A DNA stretch of 46,831 nucleotides from Candidatus Thorarchaeota archaeon MP11T_1 (GTDB lineage: Archaea > Asgardarchaeota > Thorarchaeia > Thorarchaeales > Thorarchaeaceae). Position 1 is the first letter of the stretch. Each line of letters starts with the position of its first letter. The DNA is taken from the NCBI GenBank assembly GCA_002825515.1, contig PJET01000036.1:1-46831 (forward strand), read 5' to 3'. The position numbers were made by a program, and so were the translations under genes. Positions 41,682 through 46,831 of this stretch are shown one piece after another. Below the pieces are notes generated by a model, which saw nothing but the letters and a program-made list of their open reading frames with translations, was not told where the DNA came from and searched no databases.

Positions 41682-41804
41682 TCATTTCAGAGGCTTCCAT
41701 CTATGTCCGCATTTATTGCACATAAGTTCAGTTTCAAGTACTCCAGGTATACCAAATTTCCTCACTTTTAGAGATGAAGGACTCTTACACTTGGGACATA
41801 TCAT
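41682..41804 (-). CDS. 40-residue zinc-ribbon microprotein
   Basis: MICPKCKSPSSLKVRK, a short linker, and ending LMCNKCGHRWKPLK form a compact two-knuckle ribbon with C-x2-C and C-x2-C. GGTGA lies 10-11 bases before the ATG. It resembles the isolated ribbons of archaeal transcription or nucleic-acid-binding proteins. It is upstream of nothing in its direction except the relic region, and downstream of another zinc-ribbon gene (41858) on the same strand, about 53 bases apart, so the two may be co-transcribed. Confidence 0.6.
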   Translation of the reverse strand: MICPKCKSPSSLKVRKFGIPGVLETELMCNKCGHRWKPLK

Positions 41805-41857
41805 TTTGAATTATGTCACCTCATTATGTTAAACTATTGGCTTTACTAAATTATTGA

Positions 41858-42181
41858 CTACTGTGATCTTTCCCTGAAATTATCGTCTTCCTGAAGCATC
41901 AATTCGAACTTGCACGATTTTGATGGACATATTAACAATTTCTTTTCTACATCTACATCCAATAGACTCTTGCATCTAGGACATGTGATATAGTCGATAA
42001 CTTCTTCTAATGACGAGAATTTAACTACATTGAAAACATCTTCTCCCGAGTCTTTTATCGTCAAGATGAAATTATTCAGCATTATAATATGAAATATCTC
42101 ATAGACATCGTTAACAGTCCTGTAAAGATTCATGGCTGTATTGCCTTTAATCTTCACCAGTTCAATATTATCGATATCCAT
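41858..42181 (-). CDS. zinc-ribbon protein
   Basis: A 107-residue protein (from ATG 42181) with an N-terminal half of alternating hydrophobic strands and helices (ELVKIKGNTAMNLYRTV, VYEIFHIIMLNNFI) and a C-terminal ribbon, ITCPRCKSLLDV then LLICPSKSCKF, giving C-x2-C and C-x4-C. TATA-like ATAATATATA lies about 22-35 bases before the ATG, supporting this start and a leaderless mRNA over the GTG at 42196. It probably binds DNA, RNA or protein; the function is unknown. It neighbours a smaller zinc-ribbon protein downstream. Confidence 0.65.
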   Translation of the reverse strand: MDIDNIELVKIKGNTAMNLYRTVNDVYEIFHIIMLNNFILTIKDSGEDVFNVVKFSSLEEVIDYITCPRCKSLLDVDVEKKLLICPSKSCKFELMLQEDDNFRERSQ

Positions 42182-42324
42182 GAAGAAACTTGCCACGCGG
42201 GTTGCAAATATATATTATGCGTTCCTCTGACCCTCTTAGCGATGTTGCTGATTCTCGTATTCTGATGAAGATCTCTGAATTGAATTTAGTGGAAACGGAA
42301 CAATACTTTTGCATGTTCGACTGA

Positions 42325-42543
42325 AAAAAAGCCAACGACCTCAGGGGTCTCGATCTATGTGTTGCAGAAATCGGAATAGCCATGAAGGTCGTCTGGAAAC
42401 CAAAAAATGAACGTCAAGGCACAGTGACCGACTGGCACATTCAACACATCGATGAGTGGAACCCAGAGCTAATGACCCCTGAAAAGGATTGTATGAAGAA
42501 ACACTGTGCACCTGTCAACAAATGGGTCAAGACCATGAACTGA
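42325..42543 (+). pseudogene. relic of the 3' third of a DUF35 gene
   Basis: From just after an in-frame TGA (42322-42324) to the TGA at 42541-42543, 72 codons align end to end with residues of the intact DUF35 protein. They share LRGLD, KVVWKPK, ERQGTVTD, W-x-P, PEK and APV before WVKTM. There is no start or zinc ribbon, so it is a decayed fragment. Like the relic at 41479 it has Cys-Met-Lys where the intact gene has Arg-Met-Lys. The two relics may therefore share an ancestor other than the present gene. Confidence 0.75.
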
Positions 42544-42650
42544 CCTTGAAATTAACCTAGCTGGCAGTCAGCATGTAAGCTCTCATTCTTTTCTTAAACC
42601 CACTTTTAATTTTGCCTGCGTCGTTGGTCGGCTGACTAGTTTACAACGGA

Positions 42651-42929
42651 CTAGCTTGATTGAAGTTTTGGAAAGAATTTTCCAGTACGTTTCATATAGT
42701 GCCTGTACTCCTCACCGAATCCTTCCTCCGATGACAGTAGATCCTCCTCTATTTTTACTCTATAGTATGCGAGGACCAATGCAAAGTCGAAATAGATGAC
42801 CATGAATACATTTAGCAGAAGTAGAGTGATCATTAAATTGAGTAGACCCAATATCAACGTGGTAGCCAATCCGACAAACTTACATATGAATACCACTTGC
42901 TCGCTTGAAGGCGAAGCCATTGACTTCAC
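42651..42929 (-). CDS. short isoprenylcysteine-methyltransferase-like membrane protein, probably truncated
   Basis: A 92-residue frame with two helices (about 16-34 and 36-55) and a C-terminal RVKIEEDLLSSEEGFGEEYRHY then MKRTGKFFPKL. This matches the end of ICMT/PEMT-type methyltransferases (E-E-x-x-L ... FGEEY ... Y-x-x-x-x-x-F-P). Full members are 150-200 residues with more helices, so this lacks the N-terminal part. It may be a remnant. Its first codons overlap the start of the divergent gene at 42905, so a GTG further in is a likelier start if it is expressed. Confidence 0.5.
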   Translation of the reverse strand: MKSMASPSSEQVVFICKFVGLATTLILGLLNLMITLLLLNVFMVIYFDFALVLAYYRVKIEEDLLSSEEGFGEEYRHYMKRTGKFFPKLQSS

Positions 42930-43309
42930 TTGAGCATCTCAATAAGACACTCGGAAACATCCTGATGGTCTGGAGTACGGCATCTATCGTAGTTGGCTTT
43001 TTACTGTATTTCTTCTCTTTTGTTCCGCTACTCCAAGGAATAGGCTTACAATCTATGCTCTGGGGTTTGATTAACCTCGTACTAGCAGTCAAACTACTGA
43101 AACAGGAAGAGCACACTCAAGAGAAAACCAGAAGAGAACTATCCATTAGCCTTGGTCTTGATCTCATCTACCCGATCATTGGTCTACCACTTATTGTCCT
43201 GGGACCGGATGCATATCTGGTAGGGAATGGATATGGAATCATCATCCAAGGAGTGTTTCTATTGGCATTGGACCTCGCTTTTCATAGGAGATTCATGCAA
43301 CTCTCGTGA
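42905..43309 (+). CDS. small four-helix membrane protein (DUF6992-like)
   Basis: A 134-residue membrane protein with helices at about 17-37, 41-62, 78-101 and 107-126. An opening SLEHLNKTLGNILMVWSTASI is followed by GLQSMLWGLINLVLAV; the W-x-x-x-N pattern within helix 2 recalls the DUF6992 family. TTG 42905 or TTG 42920 are the possible starts and neither has a clear ribosome site. No function is known. It is divergent from, and overlaps, the truncated methyltransferase-like frame, which suggests a deletion junction around 42,900. Confidence 0.6.
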   Translation: MKAKPLTSLEHLNKTLGNILMVWSTASIVVGFLLYFFSFVPLLQGIGLQSMLWGLINLVLAVKLLKQEEHTQEKTRRELSISLGLDLIYPIIGLPLIVLGPDAYLVGNGYGIIIQGVFLLALDLAFHRRFMQLS

Positions 43310-43451
43310 ACCCTAATTTAATAGTAATGGAGGTCTCAACGACCACTTTTTCATTTGAAGCAAATTTCTGAATTTCACTCATTGACCACATATTACAGAA
43401 ATTAGGAAAATAACAAATACTCTTTCGATTCAACAATTGTTGAGGGTAAGT

Positions 43452-44552
43452 ATGGAGCGAGCTAAAGACCCAGTTCTGATTAATGAAGCTGAAAGAATCC
43501 TGCGAGAATATTCGACCGAGCTTTCACTAGAAAGCATCTCCATATTCAGAAAGGATGGAGTCTTTCTATATTCTTCAGACCCCTTAATACACCCTGAGGA
43601 ATATGAGGAACCGTTTTTCACTGTTCTACTTGACATAGTAAACAACTTCGTGGTTGGTGTACCATTCTCAGTAATTCTGCATGATTGGGCAAATTGCTTG
43701 ATTCTCAAACCTATCTATCTGGAAAACTGGGGTGAAGTAGAGGGATGGTACCTAGCTCTTGGTAGCTGCTTTGATATGAATTGTAGAGAGCTTGTTGCAG
43801 ATCTCAGAGATCATATGGTGCGGAATGTAAGGAGCGACATCTCACACACATTAGGCACTGAAGACCGTAAACGACTACTAGAATTGGCATTTGATTTTCC
43901 GAAAATCATAGGTAGGGAGTTTGAAAAGGATGCAGACTCTGTCCTCGCGATTGAGGGTGATTATGGAGTCGTCATCCATAGGTATGACAGTCAACCTCAG
44001 GGAGTATCAGTTCAAACCTTCAAACCTTTCCCACCCCTCCTTCAAAGATTGGATGACATGGACCAATATCTTCAGTCTTCTGAAGCATGGGGTATCCTGT
44101 ACCCTGACCCTCGCCCCGACGGTGGAAAGAAACCGACTTTTATTAGGTCAAACAGACTTCTCAAGATTTTGCTCGCCTACAGCTTATTGATGATGATTGC
44201 AGCCATTGTTGCCGATCCTGGTTCCTTCTTTGAATACATCGGGGCGTTTGTCATGGTTAATCTGTTTCTCCTTTTTTTTGTCTTTGAACACAAGCGAGGT
44301 GGGATCAAAAATGAGAGGATTTGCCCATGTTTTCTTTATCTTGTTGGAATAATGATAGTGGTGATTGTTCTCTCAGCATGGGCAGCATCTGGTTTTCCGT
44401 GGTTAGGTTCTGCTATTGGAACGCTATTGTTCGGGTCCTATTTTCTACTTGGTGGCATTCTGTTCACAGTGATTCGATGGGAACGTGAGGGAGTATTAAG
44501 CAATATCGAAAATGATGACAAACAAGATGCTGAAGCCATATCTTATGAATAA
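43452..44552 (+). CDS. roadblock-like domain with C-terminal membrane helices
   Basis: A 366-residue protein from ATG 43452, with GAGG 7-8 bases upstream. The N-terminal 120 residues (SLESISIFRKDGVFLYS then DIVNNFVVGVPFSVILHDWAN and GWYLALGSCFDMN) have the strand-helix-strand order of a longin/roadblock-type domain. A helical region (about 130-235) includes RKRLLELAFDFP. The last 140 residues carry four membrane helices (LLKILLAYSLLMMIAAIVA and three more). Roadblock proteins are abundant in Asgard archaea with small GTPases, but none is nearby. The domain call is tentative; the membrane topology is clear. Confidence 0.6.
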   Translation: MERAKDPVLINEAERILREYSTELSLESISIFRKDGVFLYSSDPLIHPEEYEEPFFTVLLDIVNNFVVGVPFSVILHDWANCLILKPIYLENWGEVEGWYLALGSCFDMNCRELVADLRDHMVRNVRSDISHTLGTEDRKRLLELAFDFPKIIGREFEKDADSVLAIEGDYGVVIHRYDSQPQGVSVQTFKPFPPLLQRLDDMDQYLQSSEAWGILYPDPRPDGGKKPTFIRSNRLLKILLAYSLLMMIAAIVADPGSFFEYIGAFVMVNLFLLFFVFEHKRGGIKNERICPCFLYLVGIMIVVIVLSAWAASGFPWLGSAIGTLLFGSYFLLGGILFTVIRWEREGVLSNIENDDKQDAEAISYE

Positions 44553-44918
44553 TGATTTTCGGTTCAGTTTAATCTACGACTGGGATAAGTCCATGAAATA
44601 ACATCAGAATATTTGATTTGGGAGGTCAACTGACACCAACTCTTCGTCCTTCTTTATTTACGAACTCCCTTGTCTTGATGAAAAGGGGAAAATCTGATAA
44701 AATCCAAGTCTTTGATATTCACCTTTCACAGTACTATTCCGGTTTCATGAGTCAGAGCTTCAAAAAAGACTCAAACAGTTAGGAGTTCTGGGCATCAGTC
44801 CATAATCAATCATGAATATCAAATATCCGTGATTTCCTAAGGGGGTTTTGAATTGGATGTGCCTTATTGTAGCAGCACATCCTAGACCAATTACTTCAGG
44901 ATTGAAGAAAAACACTTA
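44553..44918. other. non-coding gap with a short DUF35-like tail and a hairpin
   Basis: At 44572-44601 the codons IYDWDKSMK plus TAA resemble the last nine codons of the DUF35 gene (YEWVKTMK), a possible third relic but too short to be sure. At 44855-44882 a perfect 8-bp stem GGATGTGC/GCACATCC with a 12-base loop lies past the hydrolase stop and may end its minus-strand transcript. I see no gene here. Confidence 0.4.
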
Positions 44919-46082
44919 CTATGTTTGAAGATACTTTCCAAACCAATCCATCATCATTGGTAGTTCTCTGTCAATCAGAGTGTCTGAACACATATGATCT
45001 CCCTGAGGAACTATATGTAGGTCAACAGGTCCTCCAAAAAACTTTACAATTTGACGGACGCCTTCAACTGGAGCTAGACTGTCCTCCTCTCCATGCACGA
45101 TTAGCGACCGAGCTGTTATTTTTGGCAACATTGTTTCGAAATCGTAGGCTCTCAATCTTTTGAAAACTTCATTTTGATCCATGATTCCAGTGTGCTTAGC
45201 AATTTGTCTTCGCTGTATAGCAGGCATGCGTTTTACAACCTTATCCAATTTGACCAATGCAGCTCCCACCATCGCAATTGACGCAATTCGAGCATCAAAA
45301 GAAGCCATCACAGCAGACATTAGTGCCCCGCCGCTGAATCCGAGTGCACCCACTTGGTTAAATGAATGATTAGGATGATTCAACAAGAAGTCTACGCATT
45401 TGTTTGTGAATGTACCAAGTTCTTCAAAATTCTTGTTCAACACTCCATGATATCGCGATTCCCCCCATCCAGGTTGGTCGATGTTTAAAATTGCAATTCC
45501 TTTATCCAAAGCCGCTTCCTCAATAAAACGTAGAGTCTCCTTTACAGTATCATTACCTTGTGTTAGAAGTATAACAGGAAGCCCATCGTTGGACATTGTA
45601 GTCCTCGGAACTCGTAATCTACCATAAAGATACTCATTGCTCCATGGGATCTTGACATATTCCACAGGCGGATCTGAAAGCGAATTGATTTTTTCAGCAA
45701 TTTCCAATAAATCGCGGTAGTTTTCAAGAATCAGCTCCTCTTCATAGGTTACCCAATCAGCGAGAAAGTAGCTGACTACGGCGTGCTGATATTCAATGAT
45801 CGCTTGTCTATAGTCCCTCTTCTTTTCTTCTTCGAAACCTATCTCTTTGCGTTCAGTGGCAACTTGGCGGGCATGTTCACGAAAATCTATGCTCAGATCT
45901 TTCGATTCTGAGAATATTCTCACTATGTCAGATTTGTTTCCTCCCATCAATTCCATAGTTTGGAATAACATCTGAAATGTGGGGGCTCCTTTCCATTTCC
46001 CACTTGAAATTACTTTAGCCATCAGTTTGTCTTGCCATTTGTCAGGCAGTCTGGTCATCAAGCCTCTTAGTAACGACGACAT
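44919..46082 (-). CDS. alpha/beta hydrolase
   Basis: A 387-residue hydrolase. The N-terminal 125 residues are helical (SLLRGLMTRLPDKWQDK and EIGFEEEKKRDYRQAIIEYQHAV), and the alpha/beta fold then starts with LPVILLTQGND. The catalytic triad is likely Ser250 in LGFSGGALMSA, Asp334 in VHGEEDSLAP and His363 in PQGDHMCSD. It resembles the FrsA/DUF1100 and dipeptidyl-peptidase-like esterases with a helical cap. ATG 46082 is preferred (GGTGA 5 bases upstream) to GTG 46091. Its promoter region holds two palindromes also facing the TetR gene, so it is probably the target of that repressor. The substrate is unknown. Confidence 0.85.
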   Translation of the reverse strand: MSSLLRGLMTRLPDKWQDKLMAKVISSGKWKGAPTFQMLFQTMELMGGNKSDIVRIFSESKDLSIDFREHARQVATERKEIGFEEEKKRDYRQAIIEYQHAVVSYFLADWVTYEEELILENYRDLLEIAEKINSLSDPPVEYVKIPWSNEYLYGRLRVPRTTMSNDGLPVILLTQGNDTVKETLRFIEEAALDKGIAILNIDQPGWGESRYHGVLNKNFEELGTFTNKCVDFLLNHPNHSFNQVGALGFSGGALMSAVMASFDARIASIAMVGAALVKLDKVVKRMPAIQRRQIAKHTGIMDQNEVFKRLRAYDFETMLPKITARSLIVHGEEDSLAPVEGVRQIVKFFGGPVDLHIVPQGDHMCSDTLIDRELPMMMDWFGKYLQT

Positions 46083-46117
46083 TCTATTCACCTAATTTCC
46101 TTAAAGATCAACGCTTT

Positions 46118-46138
46118 TTAGTGACGCATCATCACTAA
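46118..46138. promoter_or_regulatory. palindromic operator 1 (TetR-type)
   Basis: TTAGTGA-N7-TCACTAA is an exact 7-bp inverted repeat, 36-56 bases before the hydrolase ATG. It overlaps the AT-rich CTAAAAAG that may be its TATA box. It is nearly the same as operator 2. Confidence 0.65.
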
Positions 46139-46170
46139 GAGGAACACAAACCAATCGCATTTAACACTTA

Positions 46171-46191
46171 TTAATGACGCATCGTCACTAA
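46171..46191. promoter_or_regulatory. palindromic operator 2 (TetR-type)
   Basis: TTAATGACG-CAT-CGTCACTAA has 9-bp arms with one mismatch. Both operators share the core TGACGCATC and lie 53 bases apart start to start (about five helical turns), which suits cooperative repression of the divergent genes. Confidence 0.65.
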
Positions 46192-46341
46192 CGTAATCAA
46201 GAAACTGTGTCCAATGTAAAAGCCTAGAAGTTCTCTCTTTGTATTCTTGAATCTGAAGTAAGGTGAACCAAAGTGCAAAAGCATCAAAATGAAAAATTGC
46301 TTTCAATTGTTTTTGAAGACTCCTTCGGATTTCCAGAGTCT

Positions 46342-46349
46342 TTTATAAG
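46342..46349 (+). promoter_or_regulatory. TATA-like element of the TetR gene
   Basis: TTTATAAG ends 23 bases before ATG 46373, which has no ribosome site, so transcription probably starts at or just before the ATG. Confidence 0.6.
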
Positions 46350-46372
46350 ACCTCTCTTTCTCAGTAGAAAAC

Positions 46373-46831
46373 ATGGCTGGTAGACTTCGTACGAGAAATA
46401 AGCAACAAAAGATTAGCCAAATTAAGAAGACCTTCATGTCCCTGGTAGAATCCCATGGATATTTGGAAACAACCAATAAGTTGATCGCGCAACGCGCAAA
46501 TGTCAGTGTTGGACTAGTCTACAAGTACTTCCCACGCGGCAAAGTAGATATTTTGCGTCAATTGATTCTTGACAGTCAGGCTGTACTCACAGCAACCAAA
46601 GAAGAGCAGACCCCATCGATACCTATCTCTATTAAGGATCCATCTCACTCTATGAAATCATTACGTGAGTTCATCTATCAGATGCTTGAGTTTATTGTGG
46701 ATGGACACATGAAGAATGCTAAATTTATCCGAGCATTAGAGATAGCAATGCTCGCTGATTCTTCTGTTTTTGAAGATTTAGTAAATTGGTCACAGCAAGT
46801 GTTGAACCTGGCACCTATTATTACTGAGCTC
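46373..46831 (+). CDS. TetR/AcrR-family regulator, 3' end beyond the window
   Basis: An open frame from ATG 46373 to the right edge gives 153 residues without a stop. The N-terminal part is a TetR helix-turn-helix: QQKISQIKKTFMSLVESHGY, then TTNKLIAQRANVSVGLVYKYF, where A-x-x-A-x-V-S-x-G-x-x-Y-x-Y-F is the family pattern. The rest is the start of the helical ligand domain (SLREFIYQMLEFIVDGHM). Upstream lie a TATA element and two palindromes; the adjacent hydrolase is the likely regulated gene. Confidence 0.88.
   Translation, partial: MAGRLRTRNKQQKISQIKKTFMSLVESHGYLETTNKLIAQRANVSVGLVYKYFPRGKVDILRQLILDSQAVLTATKEEQTPSIPISIKDPSHSMKSLREFIYQMLEFIVDGHMKNAKFIRALEIAMLADSSVFEDLVNWSQQVLNLAPIITEL

Noticed and set aside
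42168..42383. Minus-strand 71-codon frame
   Set aside because: It overlaps the DUF35 relic on the other strand and the promoter of the zinc-ribbon gene, and its sequence shows no protein-like features.
46118..46306. Minus-strand 62-codon frame between the hydrolase and TetR genes
   Set aside because: It covers both palindromic operators and has no start signals; it is better explained as regulatory DNA.
1..46831. CRISPR array, insertion sequence or prophage
   Set aside because: I saw no regularly spaced repeats, no transposase or integrase motifs and no phage genes on either strand.

Overview
The window reads as archaeal chromosomal DNA of moderate GC. Three things point to archaea. TATA-like elements lie 20-35 bases upstream of several start codons, so some mRNAs are probably leaderless. 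Other starts follow short GGTGA or GAGGT ribosome sites. The gene families are archaeal in style: a thiolase-like protein paired with a DUF35 protein, TATA-driven Lrp and winged-helix regulators, and membrane-anchored surface proteins with Thr/Ser linkers. The many TPR, ankyrin and roadblock- or GRAM-like proteins would suit an Asgard archaeon, perhaps Thorarchaeota-like, but that placement is inference. I see no rRNA, tRNA, CRISPR array, insertion sequence or replication origin.

Layout. 1-9 kb: a partial membrane protein, a tight leuB-leuC-leuD-type cassette (leucine or a related 2-oxoacid extension pathway), a small CxxC protein, a divergent fumarylacetoacetate hydrolase family enzyme, two TPR proteins, a small membrane protein, a PHP phosphoesterase and an MFS transporter. 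8.9-9.06 kb: a candidate structured RNA with its own TATA box. 9.1-15.2 kb: a membrane-anchored subtilisin, a P-type cation ATPase and panB. 15.2-19.6 kb: a DUF1858 redox protein, an SCP2 protein, glutamine synthetase and three DNA-binding regulators, with strong inverted repeats between the divergent genes. 19.6-23.8 kb: a 1021-residue kinase-M23-aminotransferase fusion coupled to an alkaline-phosphatase-superfamily enzyme. 23.9-32.1 kb: a secreted metalloprotease, threonine dehydratase, small unknown proteins, an ankyrin protein, an Old-Yellow-Enzyme-type reductase and a beta-propeller surface protein.

32-36.3 kb holds two very similar DinB-family genes and two perfect 49-bp repeats, marking a local duplication. 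36.3-38.3 kb is a two-gene operon of a thiolase-fold protein that lacks the nucleophilic cysteine plus its DUF35 partner. This resembles the arrangement of the Ltp2-ChsH2 steroid side-chain aldolase more than a true thiolase. After a large surface glycoprotein, the 41.4-44.6 kb stretch contains decayed copies of the DUF35 3' end, one still carrying its hairpin terminator, together with small zinc-ribbon and membrane proteins. The right end holds an alpha/beta hydrolase divergent from a TetR regulator, with two palindromic operators between them; the TetR gene runs off the window.

Most interesting are the cysteine-less thiolase/DUF35 pair and its scattered relics, the tri-domain fusion operon, the three-hairpin RNA, and the repeated 49-bp element in front of two unrelated genes.
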